Origin: an uncultured bacterium
GTDB taxonomy: Bacteria > Verrucomicrobiota > Kiritimatiellia > RFP12 > CAIWXQ01
DNA length: 51,740 bases
Direction: 5' to 3'
NCBI GenBank assembly: GCA_903916675.1
Contig: CAIWXQ010000011.1
Location: 1-51,740, forward strand
Under the pieces are notes generated by a model. That model saw only the letters and a program-made list of their open reading frames with translations. It searched no databases and was not told the origin of the DNA. Below are positions 44,307 through 51,740 of the stretch, in pieces (within the stretch, counting starts at the first letter, position 1; each line of letters opens with the position of its first letter). The translations under genes were made by a program, and so were the position numbers.

Positions 44307-45164
44307 CTATCGTCCTCCCCAGCCGAGCTTGCGGTCAAGGACCGAATAGCCGTCATAATCGGGAAGGTGGATCACCGGGACATCGCGGGGGGAACGCCGC
44401 ACCTCAACGCGCTCGCCGGGGTCGAGCAGGATGTCGATCTGGCCGTCCACGGATGCCACCAGCGGCGCGGCGGACTTCGCCACGCGGATCGCCACGACTG
44501 TGGAATCCGGCACCACCAGCGGCCGGGAGGTGAGCGTGTGGGGACAGATTACCGCCACCACCAGCGCGGCTGTGTTGGGCATGACGATCGGTCCGCCGGC
44601 GGAAAGCGCATAGGCGGTGCTTCCCGTGGGGGTCGAGACAATGATGCCGTCGCAGACGTGGGTGGTGACGAAAATGCCGTCGAGCGACAACTCCAGCCGC
44701 ACGGCCCGTCCGGATGCGCCGCGGCTGACCACGAGGTCATTGAGGGCGTCGGCAATCACCGTGCGGTCGCCGCTGGCGCGCTCGATCACGCTCGCCAGCG
44801 CCGCGCGCTGGCTGATCGTGAAGCGCCCTTCTCGCAGGCAGACCAGCGCCTCCTCGATGCGCGTGGCTTCGACGCTCGTCAGATAACCCAGGTCGCCGAG
44901 GTTCATCCCCATCAGTGGGAGGCCGCTCCCGCGCAGCCGGTGGGCGGTGTTGAGCATGGTGCCGTCTCCGCCCAGCACAATCACGGCGTCCACGCGCCCC
45001 GGCAAAGCCTCCACGGCGCAGACCTCGCCGGTCCCCGCAGCAGCCACGGTCTCGGCGTCGGCCAGCAGGCTCATCCCCAGGCGGCGGGTGAACTCCCCCA
45101 GCGTGCGCGCCATGTTGGCGGCGATGGGTTTGCCGTGGTTGACGATCAGGCCGATGCGTTTCAT
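44307..45164 (-). CDS. nadK: NAD kinase
   Basis: The 285-residue enzyme makes NADP from NAD. Seen: IGLIVNHGKPIA at the N-terminus, VIVLGGDGTMLNTAH (GGDGT motif with catalytic Asp), LGDLGYLTS, ADALNDLVVSRG, DGIIVSTPTGSTAYALSAGG and the C-terminal DGQIDILLDPGERV. Length is normal. It lies 71 nt behind tlyA on the same strand. Confidence 0.95.
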   Translation of the reverse strand: MKRIGLIVNHGKPIAANMARTLGEFTRRLGMSLLADAETVAAAGTGEVCAVEALPGRVDAVIVLGGDGTMLNTAHRLRGSGLPLMGMNLGDLGYLTSVEATRIEEALVCLREGRFTISQRAALASVIERASGDRTVIADALNDLVVSRGASGRAVRLELSLDGIFVTTHVCDGIIVSTPTGSTAYALSAGGPIVMPNTAALVVAVICPHTLTSRPLVVPDSTVVAIRVAKSAAPLVASVDGQIDILLDPGERVEVRRSPRDVPVIHLPDYDGYSVLDRKLGWGGR

Positions 45165-45235
45165 GGGAGAGTTCCGTCGTTTGGGTGCTGATCTGGGGTT
45201 CGTGATTCAAGATGCGAGATTCTGGATTCAGGTTC

Positions 45236-45964
45236 CTAACGTCTTCTCCAGTGCGCCAGAAACTCCAAGTTCCCCTCCGGCCCGGGCAGCGGAGAAGGAG
45301 CCACCCCCTGCCACTGCAACCCTGCCTGCGCCTCGCCGAAGGCCCGGATCTTGGCCACCACCGCCTCGTGCACAGCCGGATCGCGCACGACCCCGCCCGG
45401 CGCCTGCCCACGGCCGGCCTCGAACTGCGGCTTGATCAGCGAGACCACCGCCGCGCCCGTCGCCAGCACCCCTGCCAAGGGCGGCAAAATCAACTGTAGC
45501 GAGATGAAGGCTACGTCCACAACAGCGAATTGTGGCTGGAAGGGGATGTCGGTGGGAGTCAGGTAACGGGCGTTGAACCCCTCGATCACCGTCACGCGCG
45601 GGTCCTGCCGGATTTTCCAGTGAAGCTGATCGTGCCCCACGTCGAGCGCAATCACCCGTGCTGCCCCGTGTTGCAGCAGGCAATCGGTGAACCCGCCGGT
45701 GGAGGCACCCACGTCCAGGCAATCCTTGCCAGTCACGTCCAGGGGGAATGCCACGAAGGCCCCCTCGAGCTTTTCGCCGCCGCGGCTGACGAAGCGCGGC
45801 AACGCCTCCCGTTCGATGACCACATCGTCCGGGTAATTGTGACCCGCCTTGGTGGCCGGATGCCCGCCGACGCGTACCAGCCCGGCCAGGATCAGCCGCT
45901 GCGCCTGTTCGCGGCTCTCCGCCAGCCCGCGCGCCACCACCAGGTTGTCGAGGCGTTCCTTCAC
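45236..45964 (-). CDS. tlyA: TlyA-family rRNA 2'-O-methyltransferase / hemolysin-like protein
   Basis: The 242-residue protein has an N-terminal S4 RNA-binding domain (KERLDNLVVARGLAESREQA, LAGLVRVGG) and an FtsJ-like Rossmann methyltransferase domain (YPDDVV then SRGGEKLEGA, CLDVGASTGGFTDCLLQHGA, FAVVDVAFISLQLILPPL, SLIKPQFEAG). TlyA methylates rRNA in mycobacteria; other members were called hemolysins. GTG 45964 is preferred: GGAGA lies 11 nt upstream, and TTGACG-17-GAGACT could place a leaderless start there. The frame stays open to 46069. Confidence 0.88.
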   Translation of the reverse strand: MKERLDNLVVARGLAESREQAQRLILAGLVRVGGHPATKAGHNYPDDVVIEREALPRFVSRGGEKLEGAFVAFPLDVTGKDCLDVGASTGGFTDCLLQHGAARVIALDVGHDQLHWKIRQDPRVTVIEGFNARYLTPTDIPFQPQFAVVDVAFISLQLILPPLAGVLATGAAVVSLIKPQFEAGRGQAPGGVVRDPAVHEAVVAKIRAFGEAQAGLQWQGVAPSPLPGPEGNLEFLAHWRRR

Positions 45965-46243
45965 GTCGCCAGTCTCCGTTGCTGCGCCGCCGGCGTCAAG
46001 CGCGGAGGTGCTGTGTGCAGGGTAGGGGTGGTTCGTTTTCGCGCAAAAGAGCAGAGGCGCGAAGGTCATTTGCAGAGCGGGGACGGCTCTGCCACACTGC
46101 AGTCATGAACCGCAGAGTGGCAGCGCGTCCTGCCGCTGGCGCCTATTCTCGGCATGGGCAGCCATCACGGCAGGGCGTGGGGATGGGCGCAGGATTGACG
46201 CTTTAGACGGCGTATGGCAAGGTGGCGACAAGAAGGATCTGTC

Positions 46244-47404
46244 ATGCGCGCCGCCCTGCAACACCTCTACGTGCACGTGCCGTTCTGCGACGGCAAGTGC
46301 CGGTATTGCGGGTTTTATTCGGGCGTGGCCGACGAGGAGACGCGTCGACTCTACGCGCCGCTGCCGGGCCGCGAGCTGCGACTGCTGGCAGAGGCTGCGG
46401 GCGCCACGCCGCCGCTTTCAGCGCCGCGCACGGTTTACTTCGGCGGCGGCACGCCGGCGATGCTGGGCGAGAACGGTCTGCGGGAGCTGATGTCCGGATT
46501 GCGCGAGAACCTGGCGCTCGACGGCGTGGAAGAGTGGACGATGGAGCTGAACCCGGCGGGCGTGACGCGCGGATTCGTGGCCGCGCTGCGCGAACTGGGC
46601 GTGAACCGCCTGAGCATCGGCGCGCAGTGCTTTGACGACGAAGTGCTGCGCGGGCTGGGGCGGCGCAACACGGCGCGCGACGTGGTTCGCGCCGTGGAGG
46701 CGGCCCGGGATGCGGGGATGGAGAACCTCGGGCTGGATCTGATCGCCGGGCTGCCGGGCGTGTCACCGGAGCTGTGGCAAAAATCGCTGGCGCAGGTTGT
46801 GTCGCTGCAAGTCCCGCACGTGTCGGTCTACGCGCTCAGCGTGGAGGCGGGAACCGCGCTGGCGCACGACGTGGCGACTGGCACGCTCGTGCTACCGGAT
46901 GCGGAGGCGCAGCTGACGGCGCTGCAGATCGCGGAAGAGACGCTGGCCGTGGCCGGGCTGGCGCGCTACGAGATCTCCAACTATGCACGCTCCGGCCGCG
47001 AGTGCCGGCACAATCTGGCGTGCTGGCGGGGAGAGGATTATCTGGGGCTCGGGCCCTCCGCGTCTTCGCGCGACGGGTTGCGCCGGTGGACGAACGATGC
47101 CGACCTGGCCGGCTATGCGCGACAAGTGGCGCGGGACCTGCTGCCGCCGCGTGCGGAGGAGGAGCACGATCCTCCGGCGGACGCCGAGGAGCGACTGGTG
47201 TTCGGCGTACGGCTGCAGGAGGGCGTCAACCCGGAAGCCTTTGCCGGCCGGCATCCGGCCGCGGCGGCGCGCGTGGCGGAATGGCAGGCGACGCTGGCCC
47301 GCCTGGAGCGGCAGGGGGTGACGGAGCGGACCCCGGACGGTGGCTGGCGTCTGACCGCGCGCGGTCGTGAAGTAGCAGACGCGGTGGTGGAGGAGCTGGT
47401 ATAG
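46244..47404 (+). CDS. hemW: HemW-like radical SAM protein (coproporphyrinogen III oxidase-like, heme chaperone)
   Basis: The 386-residue protein has LYVHVPFCDGKCRYCGFYSG with the Cx3CxxC cluster site near its N-terminus, YFGGGTPAMLGENGL, NRLSIGAQCFDDEVLRGLGR, LGLDLIAGLPGVSPELWQKS and YEISNYARSGRECRHNLACW, then a HemN C-terminal domain. Members of this group bind and transfer heme rather than oxidise coproporphyrinogen. AAGGA precedes the ATG. The Nif3-family gene follows after 28 nt. The 279 nt before it hold no recognised gene. Confidence 0.92.
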   Translation: MRAALQHLYVHVPFCDGKCRYCGFYSGVADEETRRLYAPLPGRELRLLAEAAGATPPLSAPRTVYFGGGTPAMLGENGLRELMSGLRENLALDGVEEWTMELNPAGVTRGFVAALRELGVNRLSIGAQCFDDEVLRGLGRRNTARDVVRAVEAARDAGMENLGLDLIAGLPGVSPELWQKSLAQVVSLQVPHVSVYALSVEAGTALAHDVATGTLVLPDAEAQLTALQIAEETLAVAGLARYEISNYARSGRECRHNLACWRGEDYLGLGPSASSRDGLRRWTNDADLAGYARQVARDLLPPRAEEEHDPPADAEERLVFGVRLQEGVNPEAFAGRHPAAAARVAEWQATLARLERQGVTERTPDGGWRLTARGREVADAVVEELV

Positions 47405-47432
47405 AATGGCCAAAGACGCAACAAGGAGCCTT

Positions 47433-48188
47433 ATGCAACTCGACAAACTTGTCTCTTTTCTCGACCGCGAGCTGGCCATCGCGAAATTCAAGGACGACTC
47501 GCACAACGGCCTGCAGGTGGCGAATTCCGGGCGTGTGACTAAGGTCTGCGTGGGTGTGGACGCGACGCTGCCGTTTTTCGAGAAAGCGGCGGCTTGCGGC
47601 GCGGACCTGGCGATTTGCCACCACGGCCTGAGTTGGAGCGACTCGCTCAAGCGGATCACCGGGCTCAACTACCGGCTGCTTTCATTCCTTCTGAAACACG
47701 ACTTGGCGCTCTGGGCCTGCCACCTGCCGTTGGACGCGCATCCGCAGCTGGGAAACAACGCCTGTCTGGCGCGGGCGCTGGGACTACGCGCGTGTCGGCC
47801 GGCGTTCGACTATCACGGGCAGATGATCGGCGTGTGCGGCGCGCTGCCGCAGCCGGTGCTGTTTACAGTCTTTCAAAAGCTGGTTGCGCGAGTGGTGGGG
47901 AACGAGGTCCGCGTGCTCGACTTCGGCCGGCGCACGGTGCGGACGGTGGGGATCGTCTCCGGTGGCGGAGCGTCCCAGATTGACCAGGCTGCGGAACTGG
48001 GGCTGGATGTCTATGTGACGGGCGAGTCGAACCTGTACGCTTACAATCTGGCGCGTCAGGAAGATCTCAACGCGGTCTTTGCCGGACACTACGCCACGGA
48101 AAAATGCGGCGTGCAGGCTGTGGGACGGCTGCTGCGCCGGCGTTTCGGATTGCCGGTCGAATTCGTGGACATGGGGATCGTTTACTGA
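47433..48188 (+). CDS. Nif3-like dinuclear metal centre protein (YbgI family)
   Basis: The 251-residue protein shows the family pattern: FKDDSHNGLQV at the start, ADLAICHHGLSW, WACHLPLDAHPQLGNN, GIVSGGGASQIDQAAELG, VYVTGE and the metal-binding AGHYATEKCGVQAV near the C-terminus. Members form toroidal hexamers with a dinuclear metal site; E. coli YbgI and relatives are linked to GTP cyclohydrolase-like or nucleotide chemistry, but the role is not settled. AAGGAG precedes the ATG at 47433. Confidence 0.92.
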   Translation: MQLDKLVSFLDRELAIAKFKDDSHNGLQVANSGRVTKVCVGVDATLPFFEKAAACGADLAICHHGLSWSDSLKRITGLNYRLLSFLLKHDLALWACHLPLDAHPQLGNNACLARALGLRACRPAFDYHGQMIGVCGALPQPVLFTVFQKLVARVVGNEVRVLDFGRRTVRTVGIVSGGGASQIDQAAELGLDVYVTGESNLYAYNLARQEDLNAVFAGHYATEKCGVQAVGRLLRRRFGLPVEFVDMGIVY

Positions 48189-48284
48189 ACCTGGAAGGAT
48201 CGGCCGGCCGCATCCGCCCGGTTCCCAACGTGATCGTAACACCGGGCTATCGAATTACGAACCGCACAAGCGCCCGATTCCACA

Positions 48285-48313
48285 TTGCCTCTGCCAAAAG
48301 GAGGCAGTATAGT
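48285..48313 (+). promoter_or_regulatory. Promoter of the DUF2723-TPR gene
   Basis: TTGCCT (48285-48290), 17 nt, then TATAGT (48308-48313). The leader of about 32 nt contains GGAGG and GAGG before the ATG at 48352. Confidence 0.65.
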
Positions 48314-48351
48314 CAAATTTTTCAACCGAGTGTGTCGGAGGCGAGGTTGGT

Positions 48352-51300
48352 ATGGCGGAAAACAGGGAAGCATATCGGCGTGGCGGACAGCTGGGGTGGC
48401 AACTGCCCCTGCTGTGCGGCACAGTGGCGTTTGTGGTGTATCTGCTGACCTTGTCGCCAGGGATTTATCCGGGGCAGTCGGCGCAATGGATGGCGCTCTG
48501 TCTGGGGATCGACCCGCGGGTGGTGCCGGCGCATCCGCTTTGGACCTTGATTGCGTCCGGGATCGGCAACCTTCATTTCCTTGCGACGCCGCTGCGGTTA
48601 AACCTGTTCAGTGCGCTGTGCGGCGCGCTCAGCGTGTCGTTGGTCTGCCATCTGACGAGGCTTTTTGTCTGGGGAATGATCTTCGACAACCCCATCGACG
48701 ACCGGCAGCGGAGCCGGGCTGCAATGTTGGCGGCCGTGACCGCGGCATTGGCTTTTGCGTTCAGCGTGCCGGCTTGGAGCGCCGCCACGCGGTTGCAGTA
48801 TCAGAGCTTTGATCTGTTGTTGTTGCTGCTGGTGTTTTGTCTTCTGGCGCAGTACATCCGGTCAGGCAGACAACCGTACATCTGGCTGTTCGTCTTCTGC
48901 TACGGAGTGGGGATTGTCGAGTCACCGCTCTTCCTGACCCTGTCGCCAGCGGCCGGCGTGGGCACGTTACTGTCGCTCTGGCGGTGCCGCCATCTCGGGC
49001 ACGGGAACCTGCTCGGTCTGGCGCATTTGTTCCTGCTCGGCCTCGGGGTGTATGCGCTGGTCGCTTTTCTTTTTCTGCGCACCCCGGATGCGGTGCTGCA
49101 CGGTTACACCGGCTGGCTGGATGTGCTGAAAGCCATGTGGCGCGAGCAATACCATGAGGTGCGCAGCGAATTTCCGCGCCTGAACTGGGTCTGGTTGTTG
49201 CTGCAGTCGGTCATGCCTGCGTTGGCGGTCTCCTTTGCCGCCCGGCGGGCACTGAACAACGGACGGACCTGGAGCCACTACCTGTTGCACCTGTTCCTGA
49301 CGGTATTGGCGGCGTCAGTTCTGCTGAACGCATCGTGGTCTCCCTGGCGGCTGCTGGAGGCGCAGGGGCTCCTGCCGGTCGCGTTCTATGCACTGATGGC
49401 CCTAGTGTGCGGATATCTGCTGGCCTACTGGTACCTGCTGCAGTCGATGGGGCGCCATCGGCATGACCAGCGGGGTTCCATCCTGATGCGGCGAACTGGC
49501 GACTGGATGGGACGGATCCTACTCTGGCCGTTCGCGGCGCTGGTGGTTGCGACGTCGGTGGTCAACGGAATCGAGGCCGATGGACACCGGGGCCGCTGCG
49601 CCGATGTCTGCGCGCGCGAACTGCTGCAGCGCTTGGGCAGTCGCACATGGCTCGTCACGGATGGCTTGCTGGACAATCACGTGGCGATTCTGGCCCGTGA
49701 ACGCGGTCAAAACGTACACCTGCTGTGCCTGCCGCGGGACACCGACAAGGCCTACCAGCGGAGACTGGCCCAGATCGTCCATACCGAGAAGATGTTTGGC
49801 GACAACCAGGCCCGCATGCTCGACACGCTCAAGCTCGGTCTCCTGCCATTCCTCCAGGATTGGCTGGCCAGCGACCCGGAGGTCCAGCGAAAGATGGCGA
49901 TCTTTAGCGTGCCGGATCTCTGGTACGGCGCGGAGTTTCAGCCGGTGCCGGAGCTGTTGTTTTTCTCCGGTGCGCGCGACCCGGCCCGGCTGGACCTCGG
50001 TGCGCTGGTGGCCGATCATCTGGCGTTTTGGGGCCGGATGGAGAAGCTTGTGCCGCGCGTGACAGACCCGCAGAACCCGGTCGCTTTCTTTAACAACCAG
50101 CTCCGGAGACAGATGGGCTTTGCGGGGAATAACCTGGGTGTGCTCTTGGAGGAGGCTGGACGGACGAACGACGCGGACCTCGTCTATCAGCGTGTTCGTC
50201 AGCTCGATCCGGACAACATCAGCGTGCTCTTCAACCGGTTCGAGCTGGCGCGCCGCGGTAAGGACGAGACGCGCACCACGGCCGCCGAGAAAGAGCTGAA
50301 GGAGTTTCTGGAGCACAACAAGCGCCAGTATCCGCTCTACTCGCTCTCGCGCTATTACGGGTATGTGCGCTCGCCGGAACTGTTCGCCCGGCTGGGGTGG
50401 CTCTGGGCGCTCTCTGGGCAGACAGGCGCCAGTCTGGTTGGCCTGCGCAAGGCCGTCGACCTGCTCCCGCCCGACAGCCAGATCTCGCTGGAGCGCACCA
50501 AGGCGGCCATCTACCTTCTGCAGGACGACCGCATCCGGACCGAGGAGATTTACCGCGGCATCCTCGAGAAGAATCCCCAAGACCAGCAGGCTATGCAGGG
50601 CATGGCGCGGCTGGCGTTGAGTACGGGATCCCTCGAGAAGGCCAAGTCTTGGCTGGAGAAGATTCAGAAGACCGGTGTGACGCAGAACCGGCTCGGCGTG
50701 GAGTGGGCGGCCATCCATCTGGCGGCTGGAGAGAACGCGCTTGCTGCCACGAACGTGGCGGCGGCCACGGCTTCGTTCGCGCAGGCGCGCATGCAGCTGC
50801 AGGAGACGGTGGACCTAGAGGCCAACAACCTGCAGGCGCTGGGCATGCTGGCGCTGGCGCAACTCCAGCAGGCGGCGGTGGAGCGCGCGGCCCAGCGCGA
50901 TCCGAAGCAATACTTCCGGGAGGTCGGGCAGACGATCGACCGGATGGACAAGATCGCCGGAACGCCGAACCAGTACTTCGCGCAGATCGTGCGGGCGCAA
51001 CTGGCCATGGCCAGCGGCAAAGAGAAGGAGAATTACCGCGCTGCGCGCGAGGCCTTCCTCCGCGCCCGTGCCCTGCAGCCCGGTATGACCAAGCTGAATG
51101 ACGTGATCCTGCAGCTCGACATTGCCCTGGCGGACCAGTCCCAGGCGGAACAGCATGCTCAGGACGTGCTGCGCGTCAACCGGAGGCATGCGCTGGCCAA
51201 CTACGTGATCGGCTCCCTGCGCCTGCAGTCCGGCGACTACGGCGAAGCCGAGGACTTTCTGCGGCGAAGCGTGGAGTCTGAGCCCCTGCCGGTCGCGCTC

Positions 51301-51654
51301 AACGACCTTGCCGAGACCCTGCGCCGCGTGCACCGCTTTGCCGAGGCGGAACGCTTGGCGCGCGAGGCCACGGGCAAGGCGCCTTCGCTCTACATCGCAT
51401 GGGAGACGCTGGCGGCGGTTCTGATGGATCAGAATCGCCTGCCCGAGGCACAAGTCGCCATGCACGAGGCGCTGCTTCGGAACTCGAACGACATGCGCCT
51501 GCGGATGTCTGCGGCGCGGCTCCAATACCTCCAGGGCGATCTGAATCAGGCACAGGAGAACATCAAACTAGTGCGCAAGAACATCAGCCAATTGAACGAA
51601 TACGAGCGCGGGGAGTTCGAGAAGCTGGCGAAAAGCGTGAGCCAGCGACGCTAA
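48352..51654 (+). CDS. DUF2723 membrane protein with C-terminal TPR repeats
   Basis: The 1100-residue product has about ten hydrophobic helices in its first 420 residues. The start, FVVYLLTLSPGIYPGQSAQW with PAHPLWTLI, matches DUF2723, a GT-C-like integral-membrane domain. Members usually have an acidic DSGE-type motif in the first loop; here GQSAQW replaces it. Residues 420-600 form a soluble domain, probably periplasmic, and from about 600 to the end there are TPR-like helix pairs (LDPDNISVLFNRFELARRG, YRGILEKNPQDQQAMQGMAR, ALNDLAETLRRVHRFAEAE). A role in surface glycan or protein glycosylation is suggested by the family, not shown. It is convergent with tRNA-His. Confidence 0.85.
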   Translation: MAENREAYRRGGQLGWQLPLLCGTVAFVVYLLTLSPGIYPGQSAQWMALCLGIDPRVVPAHPLWTLIASGIGNLHFLATPLRLNLFSALCGALSVSLVCHLTRLFVWGMIFDNPIDDRQRSRAAMLAAVTAALAFAFSVPAWSAATRLQYQSFDLLLLLLVFCLLAQYIRSGRQPYIWLFVFCYGVGIVESPLFLTLSPAAGVGTLLSLWRCRHLGHGNLLGLAHLFLLGLGVYALVAFLFLRTPDAVLHGYTGWLDVLKAMWREQYHEVRSEFPRLNWVWLLLQSVMPALAVSFAARRALNNGRTWSHYLLHLFLTVLAASVLLNASWSPWRLLEAQGLLPVAFYALMALVCGYLLAYWYLLQSMGRHRHDQRGSILMRRTGDWMGRILLWPFAALVVATSVVNGIEADGHRGRCADVCARELLQRLGSRTWLVTDGLLDNHVAILARERGQNVHLLCLPRDTDKAYQRRLAQIVHTEKMFGDNQARMLDTLKLGLLPFLQDWLASDPEVQRKMAIFSVPDLWYGAEFQPVPELLFFSGARDPARLDLGALVADHLAFWGRMEKLVPRVTDPQNPVAFFNNQLRRQMGFAGNNLGVLLEEAGRTNDADLVYQRVRQLDPDNISVLFNRFELARRGKDETRTTAAEKELKEFLEHNKRQYPLYSLSRYYGYVRSPELFARLGWLWALSGQTGASLVGLRKAVDLLPPDSQISLERTKAAIYLLQDDRIRTEEIYRGILEKNPQDQQAMQGMARLALSTGSLEKAKSWLEKIQKTGVTQNRLGVEWAAIHLAAGENALAATNVAAATASFAQARMQLQETVDLEANNLQALGMLALAQLQQAAVERAAQRDPKQYFREVGQTIDRMDKIAGTPNQYFAQIVRAQLAMASGKEKENYRAAREAFLRARALQPGMTKLNDVILQLDIALADQSQAEQHAQDVLRVNRRHALANYVIGSLRLQSGDYGEAEDFLRRSVESEPLPVALNDLAETLRRVHRFAEAERLAREATGKAPSLYIAWETLAAVLMDQNRLPEAQVAMHEALLRNSNDMRLRMSAARLQYLQGDLNQAQENIKLVRKNISQLNEYERGEFEKLAKSVSQRR

Positions 51655-51677
51655 GTCGGGGGCTCAGTCGGAGAAAT

Positions 51678-51740
51678 TGGGGCGAAAGACGGGGCTCGAA
51701 CCCGCGACCATCAGATCCACAATCTGACGGAAACATACTA
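51678..51740 (-). tRNA. tRNA-His (anticodon GTG), 5' part beyond the window
   Basis: On the minus strand the anticodon stem TCAGA/TCTGA encloses loop TTGTGGA (GTG at 34-36). The T-arm GCGGG-TTCGAGC-CCCGT follows, then CTTTCGC, discriminator C73 (typical of tRNA-His) and an encoded CCA ending at 51678. The acceptor 5' strand and most of the D-arm lie past the right edge. Confidence 0.92.

Overview
This window is GC-rich chromosomal DNA from a Gram-negative bacterium. LpxD, LpxK, BamA and Skp indicate an LPS-bearing outer membrane, and MurG, MurJ, Ddl and FtsQ/A/Z indicate peptidoglycan and Fts-type division. The ddl-ftsQ-ftsA-ftsZ order, the strongly divergent FtsZ, a large right-handed beta-helix protein, a DUF2723-TPR protein and many short intergenic word-like repeats suggest the PVC group, most likely Kiritimatiellota or a relative. 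That assignment is an inference from gene content; no marker was searched.

Layout. 0-10.5 kb is an accessory, carbohydrate-flavoured region: the 5' end of a CusA-type metal efflux pump, a HAD phosphatase, an orphan secreted protein, an AGE-like epimerase, a two-module beta-helix/PKD secreted protein, a sugar ABC permease and a GH1 beta-glucosidase. It carries signs of rearrangement: an internal HAD gene fragment is repeated at 4.25 kb, and the promoter plus 5' end of the permease gene is repeated upstream of the beta-helix gene. 10.5-22.1 kb is core: suhB-like and smc (minus), a divergent ddl-ftsQ-ftsA-ftsZ operon, pyrE, then recO and a SurA/PpiC-like lipoprotein. 22.2-24.0 kb is a small accessory patch of three short orphan envelope proteins with intergenic repeats. 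24.0-29.0 kb holds efp, murG, murJ and lpxK on the minus strand. 29.0-40.6 kb is a long plus-strand core stretch: tRNA-Ala, ispE with tRNA-Gln overlapping its 3' end, prs, rplY, pth, rpsF-ssb-rpsR-rplI-dnaB, bamA-skp-lpxD and a pncC/cinA-type gene. 40.7-44.2 kb is a minus-strand locus with a lysine 2,3-aminomutase and a downstream ATP-grasp ligase::GNAT fusion. 44.3-51.7 kb has nadK, tlyA, hemW, a Nif3-family gene, a 1100-residue membrane/TPR protein and the 3' part of a tRNA-His.

The core genes serve envelope building (Lipid A, lipid II, outer-membrane protein assembly), division, chromosome organisation and translation. Promoters readable by eye are mostly TTGNNN-17-TANNNT. At several genes (HAD, ddl, ispE, perhaps tlyA) the -10 box lies only 6-7 nt before the start codon, which implies leaderless mRNAs. 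The most unusual items are: the kamA/ATP-grasp-GNAT locus with its long structured leader; FtsZ lacking a canonical T7-loop catalytic Asp; the ispE/tRNA-Gln overlap; an ~80-nt element shared upstream of two unrelated secreted-protein genes; and a duplicated promoter that now precedes the beta-helix gene.
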